A DNA stretch of 64,000 nt from Paracoccus onubensis (lineage in GTDB: Bacteria; Pseudomonadota; Alphaproteobacteria; Rhodobacterales; Rhodobacteraceae): contig NZ_QZCG01000008.1 in NCBI RefSeq assembly GCF_003591515.1, positions 1-64,000 on the forward strand. Direction: 5' to 3'. The notes beneath the pieces are model-generated. The model worked only from the letters and a program-made list of their open reading frames with translations. It searched no databases and was not told the DNA's origin. Positions 35,144-43,947 of this stretch are shown here, piece by piece (the stretch's first letter is position 1; each line of letters begins with the position of its first letter). The position numbers and the translations under genes were made by a program.

Positions 35144-35158
35144 CGTTATATGATAACG
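35144..35158. promoter_or_regulatory. 15-bp palindrome upstream of the FkbH-type gene
   Basis: CGTTAT and ATAACG flank ATG, giving a perfect 15-bp inverted repeat in an otherwise A/T-rich patch, 63 bp before the start of the FkbH-type gene. TTAACGTTAT, which overlaps it, also occurs at 63856-63865. It may be an operator or part of a promoter. Confidence 0.35.
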
Positions 35159-35220
35159 GCGCTGGAGCTTGTGAATGGTTGGCGGTAATGGGGCTCTGTT
35201 TATGAGTTCAGGAGATGTAT

Positions 35221-36927
35221 ATGAGTGATCCACGCTTCGCGATTATTGACAAAGACGTCAAGGTCGTCATCTGGGATCTGGATGAGACCTTCTGGAACGG
35301 CACATTATCCGAAGGTGATATCACACCGGTCCAAGCGCATATCGATCTGGTACATACGCTTGTCGATCGCGGGATCATGTGCTCGATCTGTTCCAAGAAC
35401 GATTTCGAGCAGGCGAAAGCCGAACTGGTCAGGCTGGGCGTCTGGGATAAATTCGTATTTCCGCATATCGAATGGAGCCCGAAAGGTCAGGCCGTCAGGT
35501 CGATCCTGGAACGGATGCAGCTTCGCGATGAAAATGCGCTGTTTCTGGACGACAATCACCTGAACCTTGAAGAGGTCAAATATTTCTCGCCCCGCATCGC
35601 CTGCCTGGATGCCACCGGCTCGACAGATGGGTCGCAGTCCGATCTTTCCGGGCTGGCCGGGTTGCCTCAGCTGCGGGGCAAGGATGACCGCGATCACGCG
35701 CGTTTGCAGCAATACCGTGTTCTAGAAACCAAGGAACAGGCGCAGATTTCCGGCAACCTGTCGAATGAGGAGTTTCTGCGGCAATCCGATATCCAGATCA
35801 AGATCATCGCGGATTTCGAAGATCGGATGGATCGGGTCTATGAGCTGATCAATCGCACGAACCAGCTGAACTTTACCAAGCAGCGGGTGACGACCGATGA
35901 GCAGAAGGCCGAATTGCAGGAGCTTCTGCGCATTCCCGGCGTTCATGCCGGGCTGATCCATGTCAGGGACAAATACGGCGATTACGGGCTGGTCGGATTT
36001 TTCTGCCTGCGCCGCAGGTTCAACGGCACGGTCGTGCATCATTTCGCCTTTTCCTGCCGCACCCTGAATATGGGGGTCGAGCAATGGGTCTGGAATCATC
36101 TGGAACGGCCCGAATTCGAGATCGCGAAGCCTGTGGCCAATTCGCTGGATATCCCCGCGGAAGTGGGATGGATCCGGCAGGTCGACGAATTCGGCGATGC
36201 GGCGGCGAATGCCGGGGGGCAGCTTTGCCTTGTCGGCGGATGCGACCTGCAACAGGTATCCTTCTATTGCGGCAGCGAACGGGATGAATTCGTCAACAAG
36301 CCGGATGATGACGGCCTTATCGTCCGCTATGACGATGCCGGGTTCTTCCTGAACCCTCGTGAACAGCGGATTGCAAATCACTGGGCTCTGAACCATGTGG
36401 CGGGGCATAATCTTGCCGAGATGGAGGCTTTGGACAAAAGCCTGAAGGCATCGGATGTGATCATTCTGTCGATGTTTTTCGCTTTCCTGACGAAGAATCT
36501 TTTCACCTATGGCTTTCCCGACGAGACGGACCGCTACCTGCTGACGATCCCGCCGAAACGCCTGTTTGGTCTTGTCCGGCAGCCGAAGACCGCCATTCAG
36601 ATGTTGAACCATTTACATCATCTGGATCTGGATGAGGCGCAGCGGCTGAACCTTGTGCGGCGGAGTTTCGAGAAAACCATCGGCCTGATGCGGCCTGATG
36701 CAAAACTGTTCATCCTGGGCGCAGCCGAACAGATCGGTGAGCAGGCCGCCCGGACGTCCGGGGCGCGGGCCGTCTATAACACCATGTGCCGGGAATTCTG
36801 CGAGGCTCATCCTGGGGCCATTTTCATAGATGTGGAAAAACTGGTCCCGGCCGAGGAATTCGTGGATAGCGACCATTATACCCGTAAAGGGTATTTCAAA
36901 ATTGCGAATTTCATCAATATGGCCTGA
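35221..36927 (+). CDS. FkbH-type HAD protein with GNAT-like and SGNH-like domains (island protein 2)
   Basis: This 568-residue multi-domain protein starts with an HAD-IIIC domain (about 1-130) with IWDLDETFWNG (Asp19, Asp21), CSKNDF and FLDDNHLN. A GNAT-like middle (about 170-320) has NRTNQLNFTKQR and DKYGDYGLVGFF, as in FkbH proteins that load glyceryl units onto carriers. The C-terminal 240 residues look SGNH-like: a block-I equivalent LVGGCDLQQ has Cys341 where serine is usual, and DSDHYTRKGY gives a DxxH pair at Asp549 and His552. ATG 35221 follows AGGAG at the right distance. The two hydrolase paralogues flank it. It may make or transfer a small acyl or glyceryl decoration; the target is unknown. 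Confidence 0.78.
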   Translation: MSDPRFAIIDKDVKVVIWDLDETFWNGTLSEGDITPVQAHIDLVHTLVDRGIMCSICSKNDFEQAKAELVRLGVWDKFVFPHIEWSPKGQAVRSILERMQLRDENALFLDDNHLNLEEVKYFSPRIACLDATGSTDGSQSDLSGLAGLPQLRGKDDRDHARLQQYRVLETKEQAQISGNLSNEEFLRQSDIQIKIIADFEDRMDRVYELINRTNQLNFTKQRVTTDEQKAELQELLRIPGVHAGLIHVRDKYGDYGLVGFFCLRRRFNGTVVHHFAFSCRTLNMGVEQWVWNHLERPEFEIAKPVANSLDIPAEVGWIRQVDEFGDAAANAGGQLCLVGGCDLQQVSFYCGSERDEFVNKPDDDGLIVRYDDAGFFLNPREQRIANHWALNHVAGHNLAEMEALDKSLKASDVIILSMFFAFLTKNLFTYGFPDETDRYLLTIPPKRLFGLVRQPKTAIQMLNHLHHLDLDEAQRLNLVRRSFEKTIGLMRPDAKLFILGAAEQIGEQAARTSGARAVYNTMCREFCEAHPGAIFIDVEKLVPAEEFVDSDHYTRKGYFKIANFINMA

Positions 36928-36966
36928 CCGCACGGTTTTCAGTTACTCTTGTTGCATTGTAGAAAA

Positions 36967-39087
36967 ATGAACAATCTTATCGACCATTCAAAGCAGACCG
37001 GGCAGCCCGATGTCAGCCTGCATATGCTGATGAACGATTCCGGACCGACGCTGGTTGAATGGGTTCTGCATCATCGCCGCATCGGGTTTGATCGAATTAC
37101 CGTATATGGCGACAGCGCGAACGAACAGGCGGATGCGCTGGGCCGCGCGCTGGAGAATGCGGGACTGATAAGCTATCGCCCAAGCGCACATCCGGGTCTG
37201 GCTGCGGCGAATACGCGGCAGCGCGCGACGACAGAGGCCATTCTGCAGGAAGGCCGAAAGGATGCCGAATACCTGTTGTGGCTGATGCCCGAAGATTTCG
37301 TGCATATCGAGACCGGCGACGGCATGCTGGGGGATTTGTTCGCGGCGCTGCCGCAGGCCCCCGATGTGCTGAGCCTGACCTGCCAGATTGTCGGCAGCTC
37401 GGGGCAGCGGCGTCATTCAGGGGAATTGCTGTGCCAACGGTTCGGACGGGGAACGAGCGACGGGCGGCGCGGGCCATTGCTGGCAACGATAATGCGATCG
37501 CTTTTCCGCCCCTCGGTCGCCCGCAGGTTACAATCCGGGCGACCGATTCTGAAACCGAAATTCGCGAAGCGGAAAGAGCCTCTGATCTGGCTGAACGGCG
37601 CCGGCGACGATACCGAGGGCCGTTTTCTCGAGGGTGGCTGGCTTGCTCCGCGGGAGGCGCCGGGCTTTGGTCTTGGGCGAGTGGTTTCCTATGTGTCGCA
37701 GGACCCGGAAACCTGGCTGCTGCGGCATGTGGGCGCGGGTCCAGATTTGCCGTTCATAACACCGGATATGCTGAAAGCCACGATAACCCAGTTCTTCCGG
37801 TGGAATTTCAACTTTATCGATATCATCCTGCCGCAGGACAGCTGTCAGAAGCTGGACAAGCTGCGACAGGATCTGTTTCAGGAATTCCCGGATATCCTGC
37901 ACGCGCATCAGGCCGTGATCGCCGAATTCGGATCACGGCTGGACCGGTTGCTGGCCGGTCAGGATCCGCAGGCGCGTCAGGCCATCGCGCTGTTTCTGGA
38001 GGGCAAGCATCCTCCAGCATCGATGTTCCAGTGGCATGTTCCCGTCGGGGTGGCGACGACGCGGCCGTTTCAGGATGAAAGCAATATGCATTGGGCGTCC
38101 GAACTGACGGCGCGCGAGGCAGAACCTGACAATGAAGAAGAGACCTGGGCCGGAACGGAACAGGATGACCAATCCGAAGAAGATGGCGCGGACAGGGCCG
38201 CAGATACCGAGGGGAAAAACCTGCCGCGCCAAAGCCTTGCGCCCGGCTGGCTGGGGGATTTCCGGCTATCGGGACAGGCGCATGGATTCTATCATTCGAT
38301 GCCGAATTATGCATGCGTACATGCCGCGCGCAGCCACGAGCATCTGCTGGTTTCCTTCGACAATCTGTCCTCGGCCCGTGAAAATCCCGTGGCGCGTGAT
38401 CCCTGGGGCTATGATTTCGTCCGCAAGGCGGGCTGGTCGCATCTGGGAGTAATGACCTTCATTCCCGCCTGGTATCGCAATGACGGGTTGCATCGTTATC
38501 TGCTGTCGCTCAAGGAAAGCGGCTTTTTCCGGCAGTTCCAGTCTGTAACCATGTTCGGAACCTCGATGGGCGGATATGGGGCTGCGGCTTTTTCATCCCT
38601 GGCGCCGGGCTGTAAAGTGGCGGCGTTTTCACCTCAGTCCAGCCTTTCAAGCCGGATTGCCGGCTGGGATGGCCGCTATCTTTCCGGGCGGATGGCGGAT
38701 TGGGATGGCGCGTTTCACGATGCCGCCAGGGAATCGGCCTCGGCGGCGCAAGTCTGGTTGTTCTACGATCCGAAAGTGGAACTGGACCGGCGCCATTGCG
38801 AACGGTTCAGTCCCGCGAATTCCTGTCACATTCCGTTGCGCCATGCCGATCACAAGACCGCCCTGATGCTGCGCAACGGCAAGGTGCTTAGCAAAACCAT
38901 GCGCAGCATCGTGACGGGGGAGGCCACGCGCAGCAGCCTGCTGAAACTGTATCGCAACTGCCGCCTGACACCGGATTATCTGGAGGTTCTGCGAGAGCGG
39001 GCGCTTGTCAGCGGCGGCAAGAAGCGCCTTGATCGGCTGGAACGCGCTATCCCAACGGTCAATTCAGGGCTTGATCGCCCGCTATGA
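36967..39087 (+). CDS. Fusion of glycosyltransferase-2-like and hydrolase-like domains (island protein 3)
   Basis: This 706-residue cytoplasmic protein has an N-terminal half (about 10-310) resembling the family-2 glycosyltransferases common in Rhodobacterales (WVLHHRRIGFDRITVYGD, GDGMLGDLFAALPQAPDVLSL). The usual DxDEF metal motif reads MPEDF, so activity is doubtful. A charged linker (about 380-420, rich in E, D and Q) leads to a hydrolase domain paralogous to island protein 1, with MFGTSMGGYGAAAF (Ser533), VWLFYDP and HKTALMLRN. It starts 39 bp after the FkbH-type gene. ATG 36967 has a weak ribosome site. The function is unknown; a role in modifying a surface glycan or a secondary metabolite is inference. 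Confidence 0.75.
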   Translation: MNNLIDHSKQTGQPDVSLHMLMNDSGPTLVEWVLHHRRIGFDRITVYGDSANEQADALGRALENAGLISYRPSAHPGLAAANTRQRATTEAILQEGRKDAEYLLWLMPEDFVHIETGDGMLGDLFAALPQAPDVLSLTCQIVGSSGQRRHSGELLCQRFGRGTSDGRRGPLLATIMRSLFRPSVARRLQSGRPILKPKFAKRKEPLIWLNGAGDDTEGRFLEGGWLAPREAPGFGLGRVVSYVSQDPETWLLRHVGAGPDLPFITPDMLKATITQFFRWNFNFIDIILPQDSCQKLDKLRQDLFQEFPDILHAHQAVIAEFGSRLDRLLAGQDPQARQAIALFLEGKHPPASMFQWHVPVGVATTRPFQDESNMHWASELTAREAEPDNEEETWAGTEQDDQSEEDGADRAADTEGKNLPRQSLAPGWLGDFRLSGQAHGFYHSMPNYACVHAARSHEHLLVSFDNLSSARENPVARDPWGYDFVRKAGWSHLGVMTFIPAWYRNDGLHRYLLSLKESGFFRQFQSVTMFGTSMGGYGAAAFSSLAPGCKVAAFSPQSSLSSRIAGWDGRYLSGRMADWDGAFHDAARESASAAQVWLFYDPKVELDRRHCERFSPANSCHIPLRHADHKTALMLRNGKVLSKTMRSIVTGEATRSSLLKLYRNCRLTPDYLEVLRERALVSGGKKRLDRLERAIPTVNSGLDRPL

Positions 39088-39572
39088 CCGGTTCATTCCA
39101 GCCGCCGGGCCGGGATCGTGGCAGGCGACGAAGACCGGTATGTCCCTTATCCGGGTAAGCGCGGGTGTCGTGGTCAGGTCATCGAAGAATACCGGCGCGA
39201 AGCGACAGCCTGCGCCGTCGTCACCTGCCGGAATTTCTTCCCCGCACGCCGCTGACGCAAACCGCGCTGGACAACATCATGGCCGAGCCGGACCGCAACC
39301 GGATCGCTTCAGGCCTGATCCCGGAAGAGCGGCTTTCCCGGATGTGAAAATCATACAAGACACAGGCCGTCAGGATCGGCGGATTCCGGTTCCGCATCGC
39401 AGGTAGTTCAGTACCCCGCAGGCATGACCGCGATAAAATTTTCTGTCGTCCGAAGGCAGAATTCTATAATATTCATCTTTACAGCCGCAGTCGAACGTGG
39501 ATAGTTAATCCTCGGGGTGACAAATATTCAAATGTAGAATCCAATTTAACTAGTTGTTTTTTAGGGGGTATC
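39088..39572 (+). other. Intergenic region, possible gene remnant
   Basis: No complete gene is seen in these 485 bp. The first 260 bp keep coding-like GC content, with a readable stretch ending LTQTALDNIMAEPDRNRIAS and LIPEERLSRM before a TGA near 39347, but no start or family match. It may be the 3' remnant of a broken gene. The last 150 bp are A/T-rich and hold the promoter region of the MFS gene at 39573, with AGGGGG four bases before its ATG. Confidence 0.4.
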
Positions 39573-40922
39573 ATGGACAATCCAGCACTGGCTTCAGAGG
39601 AGGCCTCTCCTGCGTTGCTGCGGCGTGCAATTGCGGCATCGGCAATCGGAAATGCGACAGAATGGTTTGATTACGGGGTCTACGCATATGGCGTGACCTA
39701 TATTTCGGCCGCATTGTTTCCCGGCAGCACTGCAGAGGCGACGCTGTTTGCGCTTGCGACATTTGCGATTTCGTTTCTGGTTCGCCCGCTGGGTGGATTG
39801 TTCTGGGGCCCCCTGGGCGACCGGCTGGGGCGCAAGACTGTTCTGGCCTGGACGATCATCATCATGTCGGTGGCGACATTGGGCATCGGCCTTTTGCCCA
39901 CATATGACAGCATCGGCTGGGCCGCGCCGGTGCTGCTGATCATCCTGCGCATGGTGCAGGGATTTTCCAGCGGTGGCGAATATGGCGGGGCGGCAACCTT
40001 CATGGCCGAGTATTCCCCCGACGACAAGCGCGGCTATTACGGCAGTTTCCTTGAATTCGGGACGCTGGCCGGCTTTTCGCTGGGCGCCTTCCTGATGCTG
40101 GGCTGCTCGCTTGTTCTTGGGGATGAAACGATGGGTGAATGGGGATGGCGTCTGCCCTTCCTAATCGCGGCGCCGCTTGGCCTGTCGGGGCTGTATCTGC
40201 GGTCGAAAATGGAGGACACGCCGGTATTCCGCGAATTGGCTGAGGCCGCTGAGCAGGAAGAGAACGAAACCGTGCCGCTGCGGGAATTGCTGAGTGGATA
40301 CTGGAAACCGCTGCTGCTGCTGAGCGGGCTTGTGGTGACCTTGAACGTCGTCAATTATGTCCTGCTGGCCTATATGCCCACATTCATGAGCACGACGCTG
40401 AAGATGGGAAATAACGCCTCTTTGCTGGTGCCGTTGCTGGCCATGCTGACGATGATGGTGCTGCTTCCCTTTGCGGGCGCCCTTTCGGATCGTTACGGGC
40501 GCAAGGCGCTGTGGTGGTTTTCCATCGTCGGGCTGTTCATCGCCGCCGTACCGATGTTCCAGCTGATGGAGCGGGGGCCGGTCAGTGCCCTTGTCGGCCT
40601 TGCGGTGCTGGGTCTGCTTTATGTTCCGCAACTGGCCACCATTTCGGCCACTTTCCCGGCGATGTTCCCCACCCATGTGCGATATGCGGGGCTGGCGATT
40701 GCTTATAACGTGTCGACTTCGCTTTTCGGAGGAACCGCGCCGCTGATCAATGACTGGCTGGTTGCGAAAACCGGAAGTCATCTGATACCGGCTTATTACA
40801 TGATGGGCGCTTGCGTGGTCGGGGCGGTCGCCTTGCTGTTCGTGACCGAAACCGCCGGTGCGTCGCTGCGGGGACGTGGGTTCCCCGGGCTGCGCCCACG
40901 CCACAAGCCGGCCCGATCATGA
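39573..40922 (+). CDS. MFS metabolite:H+ symporter (MHS family)
   Basis: This 449-residue inner-membrane transporter of twelve segments has IGNATEWFDYGVYAYGVTYIS, FLVRPLGGLFWGPLGDRLGRKT and GFSSGGEYGGAATFMAEYSP, matching the ProP/KgtP-like MHS group that imports osmolytes or carboxylates with protons. It stands alone between the unknown island and the TrmB gene, with no enzyme in the same direction. Its substrate cannot be inferred. It is only distantly similar to the MHS transporter at 31486. Confidence 0.9.
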   Translation: MDNPALASEEASPALLRRAIAASAIGNATEWFDYGVYAYGVTYISAALFPGSTAEATLFALATFAISFLVRPLGGLFWGPLGDRLGRKTVLAWTIIIMSVATLGIGLLPTYDSIGWAAPVLLIILRMVQGFSSGGEYGGAATFMAEYSPDDKRGYYGSFLEFGTLAGFSLGAFLMLGCSLVLGDETMGEWGWRLPFLIAAPLGLSGLYLRSKMEDTPVFRELAEAAEQEENETVPLRELLSGYWKPLLLLSGLVVTLNVVNYVLLAYMPTFMSTTLKMGNNASLLVPLLAMLTMMVLLPFAGALSDRYGRKALWWFSIVGLFIAAVPMFQLMERGPVSALVGLAVLGLLYVPQLATISATFPAMFPTHVRYAGLAIAYNVSTSLFGGTAPLINDWLVAKTGSHLIPAYYMMGACVVGAVALLFVTETAGASLRGRGFPGLRPRHKPARS

Positions 40923-41012
40923 TTTCAGCAACTGCATCGGCCATCACCGGTTTCCGGTCTGATGGCCGGTGTCTGGCGCGGAAATCAAGGTCATCGCCGA
41001 ATTCGTGCCGCC

Positions 41013-41888
41013 TCAGTCGCGGATACCGGTCTTCAGCCGGAATGAATCCGCCTGCGCCGGTGTAAAGCAGGCCAGCCGCAAATCGCGTAAATAGGGGCCG
41101 AAAGCGTCGTCGATCTGGGGGCCGAAACGCTGAAAAATCTCGGCCATGTAGAAATCATGTCGCACAAGGGATTCGGCCATGGTGACGATTGGTTCATTGC
41201 GGGTATGGACAGCCACCACGACCTCGAGGATCTGAGCCGTTACCATCTCTACATGGTCGGCCGCGATGGTGAACAGGTTATCGGTCTTGCCCATTCGGAC
41301 CCCGTTGCCCTCGTGGCTGTAGACCTTGCAGTTGGGGCCGAAGCGAAATTCGCTTACATCGCTGGCGAAAAGGACCATCAGCATCTCGACTCCGCGCTCG
41401 GCGGCGGCGCGCAGGCTGTCGGTATGGCGGCGGAGGATCTCATCGCTGGCCTTGATCATCAACGACTCCTGACTGCCATCGATCAGGGAGGCGATCTTGT
41501 CATGCACATTGGTCACGCCGCGTAATGTCCAGACATACTGGTCATCTATCGGCCGCGCGACATCCTTCAGCCGCGAAGTGATTGCGGTACAAAGTGTACT
41601 GGTTCGTCGCGCGACCGACTCGAGGAATTGCTCGGGCGGTGCCGCGACATAGCGGGCGGGGGATTCGCTGACCGGCAGCACCGCGCCGCGCTGCACGAGG
41701 CTTTCCAGCGCGTTATAGGTGTTCGGTCGCGGCAGATTTGCGGCTTTGGCGATCTCATAGGCCGTTGCCGGGCTTGCGCAGAGCAGCTGGAAATAAACCC
41801 GGGCTTCATATTCCGTTAGCCCAAGCTTGCGCAGATCGGAAATTACATCCGCAGGGGCGTTGCTTGCTTCTGACACTCGTGCCGTCAT
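41013..41888 (-). CDS. TrmB-family transcriptional regulator
   Basis: This 291-residue regulator has an N-terminal TrmB winged helix at about residues 14-85 (LRKLGLTEYEARVYFQLLCAS, AKAANLPRPNTYNALESLVQRGAVLPV). The C-terminal ligand region (about 130-280) has SQESLMIKASDEILRRHTDSLRAAAERGVEMLMV. It is divergent from the carrier-carboxylase operon starting at 42280. A 20-bp palindrome occurs upstream of that operon and again at 49802, which makes this protein the likely regulator of both. TrmB proteins are usually described as sugar regulators in archaea, so control of a carboxylate pathway is of interest. Confidence 0.85.
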   Translation of the reverse strand: MTARVSEASNAPADVISDLRKLGLTEYEARVYFQLLCASPATAYEIAKAANLPRPNTYNALESLVQRGAVLPVSESPARYVAAPPEQFLESVARRTSTLCTAITSRLKDVARPIDDQYVWTLRGVTNVHDKIASLIDGSQESLMIKASDEILRRHTDSLRAAAERGVEMLMVLFASDVSEFRFGPNCKVYSHEGNGVRMGKTDNLFTIAADHVEMVTAQILEVVVAVHTRNEPIVTMAESLVRHDFYMAEIFQRFGPQIDDAFGPYLRDLRLACFTPAQADSFRLKTGIRD

Positions 41889-42192
41889 GGTTCACCTTGC
41901 ATTTCATTCTATCCGTCCATTAGCCGGGGCATTCCGTCTCTGCCAGTCAGGACCGGTTCTGACGACAGTGCAATTGCGGTATTCCCCGTACTGCTGATTG
42001 CAGCTTATGCGCGGGCCGCGCCATGTCCCGGACTTGATAGGAGTAGCAAACGGAACAACTAATGGCGACCCTCGAAATCCTGATTCTCTTCCTCTCGCTT
42101 ATCCTCAGGGCATGTGATGCTAGGCGGATATTCCACGCAGCGGCCGGATTGACGAAGGACCGGCCTTGCGTCACCTGAGTTGATTCCCAAAA

Positions 42193-42212
42193 GTAGTTGT
42201 TATTGCAACTAC
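42193..42212. promoter_or_regulatory. 20-bp operator, copy A (carboxylase operon)
   Basis: GTAGTTGTTATTGCAACTAC has perfect 7-bp arms GTAGTTG and CAACTAC with a 6-bp spacer. It matches the site at 49802-49821 at 16 of 20 positions, the differences being in the spacer and one arm base. It overlaps the -35 box of the promoter for the BCCP-carboxylase operon, as expected for a repressor site. Confidence 0.75.
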
Positions 42213-42231
42213 GCATACCTCATGCTATCTC
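42203..42231 (+). promoter_or_regulatory. Probable sigma-70 promoter of the carboxylase operon
   Basis: TTGCAA (42203-42208) and TATCTC (42226-42231) are spaced by 17 bp and lie 49 bp upstream of the GTG start at 42280. The -35 box is inside the palindromic operator, which supports regulated expression. Confidence 0.5.
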
Positions 42232-42279
42232 TCTTTTCAAGAAAGGCGATCTTGTGCCGGAGCGAAGGAGGAGACCGAG

Positions 42280-42501
42280 GTGACAATCATCGACATCAAG
42301 ACCGAGATCACAGGGAATATCTGGAAGATCGAGGCAAAGCCGGGTGACAGGATCGACGAGGGCGAGGCGATCATGATTCTTGAATCCATGAAGATGGAGA
42401 TACCCGTATCCGCGCCCGAGCCGGGTGTGCTACACGAAATCCTGTTCGAAGAGGGCGCCACAGTGACCGAAGGCACGGTCGTCGCCCGTCTCGAGGCCTG
42501 A
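42280..42501 (+). CDS. Biotin carboxyl carrier protein, single-domain
   Basis: This 73-residue carrier is only the biotinyl domain. The biotin-attachment motif is ESMKMEI with Lys38, and the second half has the usual PGVLHEILFEEGATVTEGTVV. It starts with GTG behind AAGGAGGAG. It is followed six bases later by the biotin carboxylase gene, and the carboxyltransferase is at 51000. Together they form a three-part acyl-CoA carboxylase. It lacks the N-terminal extension of the fatty-acid AccB, in line with a catabolic enzyme. Confidence 0.92.
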   Translation: MTIIDIKTEITGNIWKIEAKPGDRIDEGEAIMILESMKMEIPVSAPEPGVLHEILFEEGATVTEGTVVARLEA

Positions 42502-42506
42502 TCGCG

Positions 42507-43865
42507 ATGCGAAGGCTGCTTATCGCCAACCGTGGCGAGATTGCGCGCCGGGTGATCCGCTCTGCCCGTAAACTCGGTATCGAAACCGTTGCGATCTATT
42601 CAGAGGCGGATGCCACGCTTGCTCATGTGGAAGAGGCAGATATTGCCGTGGCTATCGGCCCCTCACCCGCACGTGAAAGCTATCTCGACATGGGAAAAGT
42701 GCTGGCAGCCGCAAGGCAGACCGGTGCCGATGCGATACATCCAGGCTATGGGTTCTTGTCCGAAAGCGCCGAATTCGCGGGCCGTGTCGTGGCGGAAGGG
42801 TTTACCTGGGTTGGCCCTGCGCCCGAAACGATCCGCGCCATGGGCGACAAGGCGCAAGCACGCGCCTTGGCCGCTGCGGCCGGTGTGCCGGTGGTTCCGG
42901 GTTCGGGTGTGATCGGCCCTGACAGCGATCTGGCTGACGAAGCCGCGCAGGTGGGCTATCCGCTGCTTGTCAAGGCTGCGGCCGGCGGAGGCGGGATCGG
43001 TATGCGTCAGATTGACGGCCCGGATCAGCTCGACCGGGTTGTCACCGCCACGCAATCCATGGCCGGCAGAGCTTTTGGCAACAGCAGCGTATTCCTGGAG
43101 CGCTACGTGCCCAAGGCCCGCCATGTCGAAATTCAGGTTTTCGGTATCGGGGCGGCGGGTGCGATTCACCTTTATGAACGTGACTGTTCGCTGCAACGGC
43201 GATTTCAGAAAGTGATCGAGGAAAGCCCTGCCCCTCTGCTTCCGCCTGAAACTCTTGAACGGATGACCGCGGCTGCGGTTGCGCTTTGCCGCCACACCAC
43301 CTATCGCGGTGCGGGCACCGTGGAATTCATCGTCGATGTCGAGAGCTTCGAGTTCTTTTTCCTCGAGATGAACACGCGCATCCAGGTAGAGCATCCGGTG
43401 ACGGAGATGGTCACCCGTCTTGATCTTGTCGAGATGCAGTTGCGTTTTGCCCGTGGAGATCTTGGACCGATGGCGCAGACCGAAATCGCGCCAAGCGGCC
43501 ATTCCATCGAATGCCGCCTTTATGCCGAGATGCCGGAAAAGAATTTCCTGCCTTCGCCGGGACCCCTTACCCGCTTCCAGCTTCCGGCCGAGACAGAGGG
43601 TTTGCGGATCGACAGCGCCTATCGCGAGGGTGATGTTGTGACGCCCTATTATGATCCGATGCTGGCGAAGGTGATTGCGCATGGACGGGATCGCGCAGAT
43701 GCCTGCGACCGGGCTGTCACGGCACTGCAGGGGATCGCGATCGAAGGGTTGCGGAGCAATCGGGACTTTCTGATCGCCTGTCTGTCAAGCCCGGGATTCC
43801 GCCGTGGCGACATTTACACCGGTTTCATAGACGACCAGCGCGTCACGCTACTTGAACCCGCATAG
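42507..43865 (+). CDS. Biotin carboxylase subunit of an acyl-CoA carboxylase
   Basis: This 452-residue ATP-grasp enzyme carboxylates the biotin on the carrier protein encoded just upstream. Visible motifs are LLIANRGEIARRVIRSARKLG, AIHPGYGFLSESAEFA, LLVKAAAGGGGIGMR, ERDCSLQRRFQKVIEESP and EMNTRIQVEHPVTEMVT. Its length is that of a stand-alone AccC type. The neighbouring aconitase-like gene is convergent, ending 83 bp downstream. With CT at 51000 it may carboxylate, or in reverse decarboxylate, a CoA ester made by the synthetase at 52546. Confidence 0.92.
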   Translation: MRRLLIANRGEIARRVIRSARKLGIETVAIYSEADATLAHVEEADIAVAIGPSPARESYLDMGKVLAAARQTGADAIHPGYGFLSESAEFAGRVVAEGFTWVGPAPETIRAMGDKAQARALAAAAGVPVVPGSGVIGPDSDLADEAAQVGYPLLVKAAAGGGGIGMRQIDGPDQLDRVVTATQSMAGRAFGNSSVFLERYVPKARHVEIQVFGIGAAGAIHLYERDCSLQRRFQKVIEESPAPLLPPETLERMTAAAVALCRHTTYRGAGTVEFIVDVESFEFFFLEMNTRIQVEHPVTEMVTRLDLVEMQLRFARGDLGPMAQTEIAPSGHSIECRLYAEMPEKNFLPSPGPLTRFQLPAETEGLRIDSAYREGDVVTPYYDPMLAKVIAHGRDRADACDRAVTALQGIAIEGLRSNRDFLIACLSSPGFRRGDIYTGFIDDQRVTLLEPA

Positions 43866-43947
43866 GCTGAGGATAAATAAACCGGAATCCTGCCGCGAGG
43901 TCTGTCACCCTGGAGATGCCATAATCTTTCGCGATGCATCCTTTCTG

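Larger units (their letters stand above)
41889..42279. other. Divergent regulatory region of the TrmB gene and carboxylase operon
   Basis: These 391 bp hold no gene. Near the TrmB start there is an 18-bp imperfect palindrome, GTCAG to CTGAC with ACCGGT in the centre (41946-41963), which could be an autoregulatory site. Near the other end lie the 20-bp operator and a promoter. Between them is low-complexity CT-rich sequence (around 42080-42110) with no further structure that I can support. Confidence 0.55.
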
